Origin: CAZTAK01 sp964611585
GTDB lineage: Bacteria > Pseudomonadota > Alphaproteobacteria > SHVP01
Reading direction: 5' to 3'
Length of the DNA: 57,196 bases
Assembly: GCA_964611585.1 (NCBI GenBank)
Contig: CAZTAK010000011.1
Location: 1 to 57,196, forward strand
Each line of letters begins with the position of its first letter. Position 1 is the stretch's first letter. The notes beneath the pieces are model-generated. The model did no database searches and had not been told where the DNA came from. It was given only the letters and a program-made list of their open reading frames with translations. The position numbers were made by a program, and so were the translations under genes. Below are positions 8,620-16,357 of this stretch, in pieces.

Positions 8620-8742
8620 TCTCCACGCCTCACAAGTCGCGCAAGGCATTGAAATAAAAACTCTTTTCGCAACGGAGCGATGGGCCGTCGACCCAGCAAC
8701 GATTTGATTTAAAACGACGTTTTCGACCAATGGGTTCATGAC

Positions 8743-8894
8743 CTAGGGCGATTCCAGTTCGTCTGGAATCGCACGCGGCCGCAAGGCGGTCCGCCGCATG
8801 TGCGGCGTGCCCGCGCAGGGGTGGACCATTGGGTCCGCTGCCGTAAGCGACAAAAAAAGCTAGAGTGGTTCCGATCAAAACGGAACCGCTCTAG
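8743..8894. repeat. Dispersed palindromic element, family 2, copy 1
   Basis: About 150 bp running from CTAG to CTAG. Its left stem is the perfect 10-bp inverted repeat GCGATTCCAG (8748-8757) with CTGGAATCGC (8763-8772). The right stem pairs AGTGGTTCCG with CGGAACCGCT. The element ends are inverted relatives of each other (CTAGGGCGATTCC against CTAGAGCGGTTCC). A second copy lies at 17730-17873. Together with copy B of family 1 and about 120 bp of sequence with nothing recognisable, it fills the 382-bp gap before the mipA-like gene. Confidence 0.78.
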
Positions 8895-8898
8895 CGCC

Positions 8899-9717
8899 TC
8901 AGAACCGGAAGCCGAGAACAGAGCCCACGAACGACTGGTAACGCATGTCCGTCAGCGGGCTGTCGCCCGCGTCGCCCATCAACATCGTGATGCGCCCCCC
9001 GACCGTCAGAAAAAAGCCGTTCGCGAAATTATGAATGAAGTTCATGTACCCGGCGGCATCGGAGATTCCACCGCCCGCTGCAAAGGCCACACGGGTTGCG
9101 GTCGCCTGCGCCGTCGTAACACCAAAGAACTCATTGGCATAGCTGCCGTTGGTGATGTGGGTAACGCCGCCGACAATGAGATTGGTGCTTTCCGTCAGCC
9201 GACCGCCAATCGCGACATCGAGTGAGCCCACGATCCCGTTGTGGCCCCCGCTCAGGCCTCGGCGCAGATCGCCCTTGAAACGCCAGGACCCCGAAAAGCT
9301 CTCAAAAAAGACACCCAACTCGATCGACGGATCGATATCGGGCATGCTGATGAGTGTGGAGTTTTCAGATGAATTCCGTCCGAGATCATAGGTGAACCGG
9401 GGCCCGGCGCGCCAATTCCGTTTACGGTAGAAATTCAGCCCCATCCCGCGCTGCGTACTGAAAAAGTAGGCGCGGCGCCATTCAATGTCGATCAAAGGCA
9501 AAAGGACGAGTTTGAAATCGCCGCTGCCGGGATAGTCGGGGACAAAACCGATACCGCCGCCCGCAATCACGCGCCATTCGCCCTGGTCGCCGATGTCGAC
9601 CGTCATATCCGTCGCGCCGCTCAGTTGCGACTCCAAACCCGCGCCGCCCACCTCCGCGGCAATCGCGGCCGGCGCCAGCAGCATCGAAAAAACGGCAATC
9701 AATCCCGGGTATTTCAT
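8899..9717 (-). CDS. MipA/OmpV family outer-membrane protein
   Basis: A 272-residue beta-barrel protein with a signal peptide (hydrophobic core GLIAVFSMLLAPAAIAAE). The family hallmark GGGIGFVPDYPGSGDFKLVLLP follows at about residues 53-74, and the chain ends in Phe after alternating strands (SFVGSVLGFRF), as outer-membrane barrels do. MipA is a scaffold for murein-synthesising enzymes in E. coli, while OmpV-type proteins are porin-like; this protein could be either. It is transcribed alone, downstream of the flavoprotein gene on the same strand, with 94 bp between them. Confidence 0.88.
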   Translation of the reverse strand: MKYPGLIAVFSMLLAPAAIAAEVGGAGLESQLSGATDMTVDIGDQGEWRVIAGGGIGFVPDYPGSGDFKLVLLPLIDIEWRRAYFFSTQRGMGLNFYRKRNWRAGPRFTYDLGRNSSENSTLISMPDIDPSIELGVFFESFSGSWRFKGDLRRGLSGGHNGIVGSLDVAIGGRLTESTNLIVGGVTHITNGSYANEFFGVTTAQATATRVAFAAGGGISDAAGYMNFIHNFANGFFLTVGGRITMLMGDAGDSPLTDMRYQSFVGSVLGFRF

Positions 9718-9811
9718 GGCGGTCCCTGTCTTCGGCAGGTGGGTACACTAGCCGGTCGCCCGGCGCACGCCAAGCGATCGGACGACTCGTTTGCGCGGGA
9801 TCCGCGGCGGT

Positions 9812-10930
9812 TCAGATACCCTTCACCAGCAGTGTCAGCACTCGGTCCGCAATCGCGAGCGCGGCGGTGAGGCCGGGTGATTCGATACCGAAAAGATTCA
9901 CCAGGCCGGGCAGGCCGTGGTACGCCGGACCCTGAATGACGAAATCCCCCGGCGGATCGCCCTCGGCGACAATCTTGGGTCTGATCCCGGAATAACCGGG
10001 TTGGAGCGATCCGGGGTCCAGTGCGGGAAAATACCGGCGGACATCGGCGGCGAAATCGTCTGCCCGGGCGGCATCCACGGCATAGTCTTCGTGCTCCACC
10101 CACTCGACGTCGGGCCCGAACCGGGCCTGCCCGCCGAGGTCGAACGTCAGATGAATGCCGAGCCCGCCCGAATCCGGCAGCGGGTAAATCAGGTGCCGGA
10201 ACGGGGCCGAGGCCGCGCAGGTGAAATAACTTCCCTTGGCAAGGAATTGCGCGGGAACGTAAGCGTGATCGAGGCCGGCGATGGCGCGCGCAATGGCCTG
10301 GGCGCCGAGCCCGCCGGCGTTCACCAGCATCCGGCAATCGAGTGCCATGTCGGCGTTGCCCGGCAAGCCGATGTGGACGCGATACCCCGCGTCCGTCGGT
10401 TCGGCATGAAGGAACCGCGCCCGCAACGCAATCCGGCCGCCGTGGTCCTCGATCTCGCCGCGAAAAGCCAGCATCAGGGCGTGCGAATCGACGATGCCTG
10501 TCGACGGCGACGATAGCGCGGCGACGGCGTGCAGCTCCGATTCGAGTGCCGCGGCGCCCTTGTTGTCCACCAGTTCAAGATCGCCGACGCCGCTGATCCG
10601 TCCCTGCTGCTCCAGCTCCGCCAGGCGGTTGGCCTCGGTATCGTTTGCCGCCACGATCAGTTTGCCGGTGCGCCGGTGGGGAATGCCGTGCCGCTCTGCG
10701 TATTCGTAAAGGGCGATCCGCCCCGCCACGCACATTTCGGCCTTTGTGGAGCCGGCCGGATAGTACAGTCCGGCATGAATGACCTCGCTGCTGCGCGCGG
10801 TGATGCCGGTTCCGATTGCGGCTTCGGATTCGAGAACGATGACCTCGTGCCCGGCTTGGGCGAGGGCGCGCGCGACGCCAAGACCGATGGCACCGGCGCC
10901 GACGACGATGGCATCGACGCGGTCGGTCAT
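9812..10930 (-). CDS. FAD-dependent oxidoreductase, L-2-hydroxyglutarate oxidase-like
   Basis: The 372-residue DAO-fold flavoprotein has an N-terminal dinucleotide site VVGAGAIGLGVARALAQAGH, then the segment HAGLYYPAGSTKAEM, typical of L-2-hydroxyglutarate dehydrogenases/oxidases. LVNAGGLGAQAIA and the C-terminal LFGIESPGLTAALAIAD complete the FAD-binding fold. It probably oxidises a 2-hydroxyacid such as L-2-hydroxyglutarate, but the substrate is inferred from family likeness only. It is divergent from the DUF3179 gene across 156 bp. Confidence 0.82.
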   Translation of the reverse strand: MTDRVDAIVVGAGAIGLGVARALAQAGHEVIVLESEAAIGTGITARSSEVIHAGLYYPAGSTKAEMCVAGRIALYEYAERHGIPHRRTGKLIVAANDTEANRLAELEQQGRISGVGDLELVDNKGAAALESELHAVAALSSPSTGIVDSHALMLAFRGEIEDHGGRIALRARFLHAEPTDAGYRVHIGLPGNADMALDCRMLVNAGGLGAQAIARAIAGLDHAYVPAQFLAKGSYFTCAASAPFRHLIYPLPDSGGLGIHLTFDLGGQARFGPDVEWVEHEDYAVDAARADDFAADVRRYFPALDPGSLQPGYSGIRPKIVAEGDPPGDFVIQGPAYHGLPGLVNLFGIESPGLTAALAIADRVLTLLVKGI

Positions 10931-11086
10931 GGGCCCACGGTCCAGCCGCCGCGGGTTCGATCGCGTGCGGATTCATTGCCTCTCGGGGCAGCGGCCGGCA
11001 TCACGAAACCTTGATTCCCTTTGAATTGCTCGCCCCTTCCGGACGACAGATGTAGAGCGAACGGCACAATTCCATCGAGGTCTGAA

Positions 11087-12079
11087 ATGATTCAGCTCCC
11101 GTGGCGGGTCGCGCTCGCCGGTATCGGATTGGTTCTCTTCTCACTGTCCGCATCCGCCAATCCCTCAGTCTGGCGCTATGAATGGCCGAAAACGGACTTC
11201 GAAAAGACGGCTGTTGAATTTTCGGAAATCATGTCAGGCGGGCCGCCCAAGGACGGTATTCCGGCAATCGACAACCCCCAATTCCGGCCCGTAAGTGAAA
11301 TTGAGGATCTCGCCGACACCGAACCGGTGATCGGTATCTCCATCAACGGTGAAACAAAAGCCTATCCGCTTCAGATCCTCATGTTCCACGAGATCGTCAA
11401 CGATACGCTTGGCGGCGTACCCATTACCGTTACTTTTTGTCCGCTTTGCAACTCGACGATCGTTTTCGACCGGCGCGTCGGCGACCGGGTGCTCGATTTC
11501 GGCACCACCGGTAAATTGCGGTTTTCCGATCTCGTCATGTACGACCGTCAGACCGAGACCTGGTGGCAGCAGTTTCTGGGCGAGGCCATCGTCGGCGAAC
11601 TCATGGGCGAACGCCTGAAAATGATACCGGCGCGGGTCGAGTCGTTTGCGAACTTCAAGGAACGCGCGCCTGAGGGTGAAGTACTGGTTCCGTCCCGGTT
11701 TGCGCGCGGATCGTATGGGCGAAACCCCTATGTCGGTTATGATTCTTCGCCCTCGCCATTCTTGTTCCGCGGGGCGCTGCCGGATTCGATTGCGCCGCTT
11801 GCACGCGTCGTCACACTTGACGTCGACGGCCGCAAAGAGGCGTGGGCGCTCGATCTTTTGCGTTCGCAGCGCCGCATCGAAGTCGAAGGCGGTCTCGTTA
11901 TTACCTGGGAACCGGGCCAGAACTCGGCTCTCGATACGGGAACAATTTCGCGCGGTATCGATATCGGCAATGTCGTGGTCCGGCGCCAAACCGAAGACGG
12001 TGGTGAAGACGTGGTCTACGGCGTCGATTTTGCCTTCGCGTTCAACGCTTTTTTCCCGGACTCTCCGATCCACCAATAG
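11087..12079 (+). CDS. DUF3179 domain-containing exported protein
   Basis: A 330-residue protein with an N-terminal signal peptide (VALAGIGLVLFSLSASANPS). The DUF3179 core is plain: AYPLQILMFHEIVNDTLGG, the Cys pair in VTFCPLCNST, and a C-terminal RGSYGRNPYVGYDSSPSPFL stretch. The family is widespread and uncharacterised; the CPLC pair suggests metal or disulfide chemistry outside the cytoplasm, which is inference. ATG 11087 puts the signal peptide at the N-terminus; an ATG at 11021 would add a non-family leader. The last 38 bases overlap a minus-strand ORF with pentapeptide repeats. Confidence 0.87.
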   Translation: MIQLPWRVALAGIGLVLFSLSASANPSVWRYEWPKTDFEKTAVEFSEIMSGGPPKDGIPAIDNPQFRPVSEIEDLADTEPVIGISINGETKAYPLQILMFHEIVNDTLGGVPITVTFCPLCNSTIVFDRRVGDRVLDFGTTGKLRFSDLVMYDRQTETWWQQFLGEAIVGELMGERLKMIPARVESFANFKERAPEGEVLVPSRFARGSYGRNPYVGYDSSPSPFLFRGALPDSIAPLARVVTLDVDGRKEAWALDLLRSQRRIEVEGGLVITWEPGQNSALDTGTISRGIDIGNVVVRRQTEDGGEDVVYGVDFAFAFNAFFPDSPIHQ

Positions 12080-12386
12080 GAAACTCGCGCGTTCGCACCA
12101 ACAGGCAGCGCGGCGCGGACCGCCCGAGGTCTTCACGAACGGGGGGCTTCGCGACCCGTGGGCCCCCGTCCGCACCCGCAAGGTCGGCGCCCTCAAAATT
12201 GGCGCCGGCGAGTTTGGCCTTCTTGAGAATGGCATTACGAAGATCGGCGCCGCTGAGATTGGCGTCGATGATCCTGTCGGCATCGTTTTGCGATAGTCGT
12301 TTGAGTTCGTCTGCCATTCGCTGGTCTGCCTCGTCCCATTTTCGGCATCGGAGCGCCAGGCAAGCACTCCAGACCCTCTTGCCCAA
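12042..12386 (-). CDS. Short pentapeptide-repeat ORF, probably a remnant
   Basis: A 114-residue ORF in which residues 41-73 (12168-12266) are clean A(D/N)LxX pentapeptide repeats: DANLSGADLRNAILKKAKLA and the following GANFEGADLAGAD. After them the sequence becomes low-complexity and runs into the 3' end of the convergent DUF3179 gene, so the C-terminal half is probably not native. Six to seven repeats are too few for a stable right-handed beta-helix. It looks like the surviving start of a longer pentapeptide-repeat gene; whether it is translated is unclear. Confidence 0.42.
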   Translation of the reverse strand: MGKRVWSACLALRCRKWDEADQRMADELKRLSQNDADRIIDANLSGADLRNAILKKAKLAGANFEGADLAGADGGPRVAKPPVREDLGRSAPRCLLVRTREFPIGGSESPGKKR

Positions 12387-12552
12387 CTAGTCTGGCGCCC
12401 GAATATTCCGTGAATTTGCCCCAACTCAATTCTCAAACGAGGCGGCTAACAGTTTGTTACTCCAAACGGATTGTGAACGCAAAGCCTGACAAGGCAGGGT
12501 AACTTAGATTTACATTCGTCGGCGGCCTACCGGCAGCGGTCCGGTCGTCTAT

Positions 12553-12579
12553 ATTAGAAACTAGCGGGATATTTCTAAT
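12553..12579. promoter_or_regulatory. Inverted repeat abutting the VWA gene start, with a -10-like TATATT
   Basis: ATTAGAAA (12553-12560) and TTTCTAAT (12572-12579) are perfect 8-bp inverted arms, 11 bases apart, ending one base before the ATG at 12581. A TATATT at 12550-12555 overlaps the left arm. No Shine-Dalgarno sequence is visible. The arms could be an operator over the promoter or an RNA hairpin hiding the start codon. Confidence 0.5.
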
Positions 12580-12580
12580 C

Positions 12581-13285
12581 ATGGCGCAAAAAAGACCGAA
12601 TCTGCCAGACAAGTCCGGATCTGCCGATGTGGACCGGTTTCTGCGCACGGTCGCGCAAACGCCGCCGCCGCAACCGGAGGGCCGCGGCCGGTTGATTTTT
12701 GCCCTCGACGCGACGGCAAGCCGTGGGCCGACCTGGGACCGGGCCTGCGAGATTCAGGGCCAGATGTTCATCGAAACCGGGGCCCTCGGCGGCCTCGAGG
12801 TTCAGATGGTTTATTACCGCGGATTCGGCGAATTTGAGGCCGCCCCGTGGGCTACCAGTGCGGAGGACCTGGTGCGCCGCATGACCGGAGTCTATTGCCT
12901 CGGCGGCCACACCCAGATCGGCAAAGTCCTGGCCCACGCCACCCGCGAGAACAAGCGAAAAAAGGTCAACGCCTTGGTCTTTGTCGGCGATTGTGTCGAG
13001 GAGGACGTGGACGATCTGTGCGCCATGGCGGGCGAACTTGGCCTGCGGGGGGTGCCAGCGTTCATTTTTCAGGAGGGCGACGAACCGACTGCGACCCAGG
13101 CGTTCAAGCAGATCGTCCGGCTGACCCACGGCGCCCACTGCCGCTTCGACCTGTCGAGCGCGAAGCAACTGCGTGATCTTCTGAGTGCGGTTGCGGTCTA
13201 TGCCGCGGGCGGACGCAAGGCACTCGAGAACTATGGCCGCCGGGCCGGCAGCGAAGTCCGGCAACTGGCGAGCCAAATCAAGTAA
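12581..13285 (+). CDS. VWA-domain protein (uncharacterised)
   Basis: A 234-residue cytoplasmic von Willebrand A-type protein. The metal-ion-dependent adhesion site looks intact: FALDATASRG (DxTxS form), the conserved Thr in GGHTQIGKVL, and the Asp in LVFVGDCVEED. The chain ends in a basic helix (AAGGRKALENYGRRAGSEV). The next gene starts 6 bp downstream and encodes a membrane-anchored J-domain protein, so the two are almost certainly co-transcribed. A Mg-dependent protein-binding role alongside a chaperone co-factor is inference; I know of no experimentally described function for this pair. Confidence 0.72.
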   Translation: MAQKRPNLPDKSGSADVDRFLRTVAQTPPPQPEGRGRLIFALDATASRGPTWDRACEIQGQMFIETGALGGLEVQMVYYRGFGEFEAAPWATSAEDLVRRMTGVYCLGGHTQIGKVLAHATRENKRKKVNALVFVGDCVEEDVDDLCAMAGELGLRGVPAFIFQEGDEPTATQAFKQIVRLTHGAHCRFDLSSAKQLRDLLSAVAVYAAGGRKALENYGRRAGSEVRQLASQIK

Positions 13286-13291
13286 CCCTCC

Positions 13292-14011
13292 ATGGCGTGG
13301 CTGATCCTCGGGATATGCATTCTGGCGGCGGTGTTGCTCGTGGGGCGCTGGTTTCTCAACGCCGATCCCAAAACCCTGGCAACGGTGGTGCGATGGACCG
13401 CGGGCCTTGTCGGCGGTTTGATTCTGGTATTCCTGATCATAAGCGGCCGGCTCGCCTGGGCGCTGCCGCTTTTGTTTCTGGCACCGATGCTGCTTCGCCG
13501 CCGTCGCCGAATGCTCGGCGGAATATTTCGCAGCGGTGGATTCGGGGCTGCGGCGCCTTCGGCCGGTCAGACCTCGGAGGTGGAAACCACTACCTTGCGA
13601 ATGGTTCTCGACCACGATTCGGGAGAGATGAAGGGAACCGTATTGCGCGGCGCGTTTGCCGGGCGGACCCTCGACAGCCTGTCGCTTGAACAGGTGATCG
13701 CGCTGCTTCGCGATTGTGCGCAGAACGATGATCAATCGGTGTCGGTGCTGGAATCCTATCTCGACCGCATGCATGGCGAGGACTGGCGGGACAACTATGG
13801 CGGCGCCGAGGCAGGGGCAGCGGCGGGTGGCGCCCCGATGACGCGGGATGAGGCCTATGAAATCCTCGATCTCAAAGCGGGTGCCTCGCCCCAGGATATC
13901 CGCGAGGCGCACCACCGGCTGATGCTCAAGCTGCATCCGGACCAGGGCGGTTCCACCTATCTTGCGTCCAAGATCAACCAAGCCAAGGATCTGCTTTTGC
14001 GCGACGCCTGA
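13292..14011 (+). CDS. Membrane-anchored J-domain (DnaJ-like) protein
   Basis: A 239-residue protein with two N-terminal membrane segments (WLILGICILAAVLLVGRWF, and LVGGLILVFLIISGRLAWAL followed by a short hydrophobic stretch), then a basic RRRRRM stop-transfer. A middle region of about 100 residues (TLRMVLDHDSGEMKGTVLRG) precedes a C-terminal J domain, with MTRDEAYEILDLKAGASPQD and the HPD motif in LKLHPDQGG that stimulates Hsp70 ATPase. The arrangement with the J domain last and the membrane first resembles DjlA/TIM14-type co-chaperones. It probably recruits DnaK to the membrane for a client connected with the VWA protein upstream. Confidence 0.8.
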   Translation: MAWLILGICILAAVLLVGRWFLNADPKTLATVVRWTAGLVGGLILVFLIISGRLAWALPLLFLAPMLLRRRRRMLGGIFRSGGFGAAAPSAGQTSEVETTTLRMVLDHDSGEMKGTVLRGAFAGRTLDSLSLEQVIALLRDCAQNDDQSVSVLESYLDRMHGEDWRDNYGGAEAGAAAGGAPMTRDEAYEILDLKAGASPQDIREAHHRLMLKLHPDQGGSTYLASKINQAKDLLLRDA

Positions 14012-14018
14012 GGCGGAC

Positions 14019-14044
14019 TTGCCACGCTTTCGGCAGCGTGGCAA
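14019..14044 (+). terminator. Strong hairpin after the J-domain gene (no T-tract)
   Basis: TTGCCACGC (14019-14027) pairs perfectly with GCGTGGCAA (14036-14044) around an 8-base loop, seven bases past the stop codon. No T-run follows on the plus strand, so it is either a weak or Rho-assisted terminator or a processing/stability hairpin between the VWA/J module and galU. Confidence 0.45.
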
Positions 14045-14103
14045 AAGGTGGTCGTGCCAGGCGCGTTGGGGCCGGGCGATTCCGATTCGCCGATCCGGAT
14101 TTC

Positions 14104-14976
14104 ATGACATCAAAGGTACGCAAAGCGGTTTTTCCCGTTGGCGGTCTGGGCGCGCGGTTTCTTCCCGCGACCAAGGCGATGCCCAAGGAAATGCTGCCCG
14201 TGGTGGACAAACCGCTGATTCAGTATGCCTTTGAGGAAGCGCGCGCCGCCGGTATCGAAGAATTCATTTTCGTGACCGGGCACGGCAAAAGCGCGATCGA
14301 AGACCATTTCGACCATTCGCAGGGGTTGGAACGGGTGCTGCGGGAACGCGGCCGCGATCGCGAAGCGGACGAAATGCGGTCATGGATTCCCGATCCCGGT
14401 CAGGTCGCCTACACCCGCCAACAAGAGCCGCTGGGGCTGGGCCACGCGGTGTGGTGCGCGCGCCACCTGATCGGCGACGAGCCGTTTGCCGTCTTGCTCG
14501 CCGACGATTTGGTGCAGGCAGCGACACCGTGCCTGAAGCAGATGATCACCGCCTACGCCGAAACCGGTGGCAACCTGGTGGCGGCGATGGAGGTGCCTCG
14601 CGAGGCGGTGTCGCGCTATGGCGTTGTCGATCCCGGGACCCGTTCCCGCTCCCTGATCTCGGTCACGGGATTGGTCGAGAAACCCGACCCCGACGCCGCC
14701 CCGTCCAACATCGCGGTAATCGGTCGTTATGTACTGGTACCCGAGGTTTTTGAGTTTCTTGACCGGCAAGAGCGCGGCGCCGGAGGCGAAATTCAGTTGA
14801 CCGATGCGCTTGCCTGGATGATCGGCAAAGCACCCTTTCACGCCTATCTGTTCGAAGGCCGCCGGTTCGATTGCGGCGACAAGGCGGGATTTATTGCCGC
14901 CAATGTTGCCTACGCCCTGACGCGAGACGACCTTCGCGACAGGATACAGGCGACGTTGCGCGAGTTGGGGTCGTGA
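14104..14976 (+). CDS. galU: UTP-glucose-1-phosphate uridylyltransferase
   Basis: A 290-residue nucleotidyltransferase making UDP-glucose from UTP and glucose-1-phosphate. The nucleotide loop reads AVFPVGGLGARFLPATKAMP, followed by KEMLPVVDKPLIQYAFEEA. The acceptor-site segment is LADDLVQ, and GEIQLTDAL is typical of GalU. ATG 14104 gives the normal start; the frame is open further upstream to 14038 without family likeness. UDP-glucose made here is the substrate of the Ugd protein encoded 52 bp downstream. Confidence 0.95.
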   Translation: MTSKVRKAVFPVGGLGARFLPATKAMPKEMLPVVDKPLIQYAFEEARAAGIEEFIFVTGHGKSAIEDHFDHSQGLERVLRERGRDREADEMRSWIPDPGQVAYTRQQEPLGLGHAVWCARHLIGDEPFAVLLADDLVQAATPCLKQMITAYAETGGNLVAAMEVPREAVSRYGVVDPGTRSRSLISVTGLVEKPDPDAAPSNIAVIGRYVLVPEVFEFLDRQERGAGGEIQLTDALAWMIGKAPFHAYLFEGRRFDCGDKAGFIAANVAYALTRDDLRDRIQATLRELGS

Positions 14977-15028
14977 GAATCGTGTCGAAGCCGCGCGCGC
15001 CGGGTTCCGGGGATCTGAAAGGAATTCC

Positions 15029-16357
15029 ATGCGTATAGCCATGATCGGAACCGGGTATGTGGGGCTGGTATCCGGGGTCTGTTTCTCGGAATTTGGGGTC
15101 GAGGTGTTCTGCGTCGACAAGGACGCCGACAAGATTGCGCGCCTCCAACGGGACGAGGTTCCGATCTATGAACCCGGTCTCGACGACCTGCTTCGTAGCA
15201 ACGTCGCTGCCGGCCGGGTCCGGTTCACCACCGACCTCGGCCAGGCAGTCGATGGCGCTGATGCCGTCTTCATTGCCGTCGGTACCCCCAGCCGGCGCGG
15301 CGACGGCCATGCGGACCTCTCGTATGTATTCGCGGCCGCAGAGGAAATTGCCGACGCCCTGACCGGGTACGCGGTTGTCGTTACCAAATCGACGGTGCCC
15401 GTCGGTACCGGCCGCAAAGTCGCCGAGACGATCGTCGCGCGGCGGCCCGACGCTGAATTCGACATCGCCTCAAACCCTGAATTCCTGCGCGAGGGCTCGG
15501 CAATCGTAGATTTCATGAGGCCGGATCGGGTTGTGGTCGGCACCGACACCGACCGTGCCCGGCAGATCATGCGCTCGCTCTACCGGCCCCTGTTCCTGAT
15601 CGAAACGCCCTTCCTGTTTACCAGTCTTGAAACCGCGGAACTCACCAAGTACGCGGCCAACACCTTCCTCGCCACCAAGATCACTTTCATCAACGAGATG
15701 GCGGACCTGTGCGAGAAACTGGGGGCGGACGTCCACGATGTCGCCCGCGGAATCGGTCTCGACGGCCGCATCGGACCCAAGTTCCTGCATGCCGGCCCCG
15801 GCTACGGTGGCAGTTGTTTTCCGAAGGATACATTGGCGCTGGTGCGCCTCGCCCAGGAAGCCGGCGCCCCGTCGCAGATCGTCGAATCGGTCACCGCCGT
15901 CAACGACGCGCGCAAGAAACAGATGGCCGAACGCATCGTCGCCGCGTGCGGCGGCGGCGTCGAAGGAAAAACCCTGGCGGTTCTGGGGGTCACGTTCAAG
16001 CCGAATACCGACGACATGCGCGACAGCCCGAGCCTCGACATCGTGCCTGCACTCCAGAAAGCCGGGGCGCGCGTGCGGGCATACGACCCCCAGGGCATGA
16101 CGGAAGCGAAGCCATTACTGCCGGACGTTGATTGGTGCATCAGCGTCTACGAGGCCATCGAAGGGGCCGACGCGCTGGTGATCCTTACCGAGTGGAACGA
16201 GTTCCGGTCGCTCGATCTCGGCCGCGTGGCGCAGGCCTTGACGGCACCCATCGTAATCGATCTTCGCAACATCTACGAGCCGCAGGAAATGGCGGACCTC
16301 GGCTTCGACTACTATTGCATCGGCCGGCCGCACCAGGACCCCAAGCCGGCCCAATGA
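15029..16357 (+). CDS. ugd: UDP-glucose 6-dehydrogenase
   Basis: The 442-residue enzyme oxidises UDP-glucose to UDP-glucuronate with two NAD+. It has an N-terminal Rossmann motif GTGYVGLVSGVCFSEFG, the central dimerisation helix with ELTKYAANTFLATKITFINE, and the catalytic Cys263 in YGGSCFPKD. The C-terminal UDP-binding domain has GVTFKPNTDDMRDSPS. ATG 15029 follows a GAAAGGA ribosome site. The stop overlaps the next start as ATGA, indicating translational coupling with the phosphomannomutase gene. Product: precursor for exopolysaccharide or lipopolysaccharide sugars. Confidence 0.96.
   Translation: MRIAMIGTGYVGLVSGVCFSEFGVEVFCVDKDADKIARLQRDEVPIYEPGLDDLLRSNVAAGRVRFTTDLGQAVDGADAVFIAVGTPSRRGDGHADLSYVFAAAEEIADALTGYAVVVTKSTVPVGTGRKVAETIVARRPDAEFDIASNPEFLREGSAIVDFMRPDRVVVGTDTDRARQIMRSLYRPLFLIETPFLFTSLETAELTKYAANTFLATKITFINEMADLCEKLGADVHDVARGIGLDGRIGPKFLHAGPGYGGSCFPKDTLALVRLAQEAGAPSQIVESVTAVNDARKKQMAERIVAACGGGVEGKTLAVLGVTFKPNTDDMRDSPSLDIVPALQKAGARVRAYDPQGMTEAKPLLPDVDWCISVYEAIEGADALVILTEWNEFRSLDLGRVAQALTAPIVIDLRNIYEPQEMADLGFDYYCIGRPHQDPKPAQ

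Noticed and set aside
12575..14044. A 489-codon minus-strand frame antisense to the VWA/J-domain module
   Set aside because: The plus strand carries intact VWA and J-domain motifs; the antisense product is low-complexity and Arg/His/Gly-rich.
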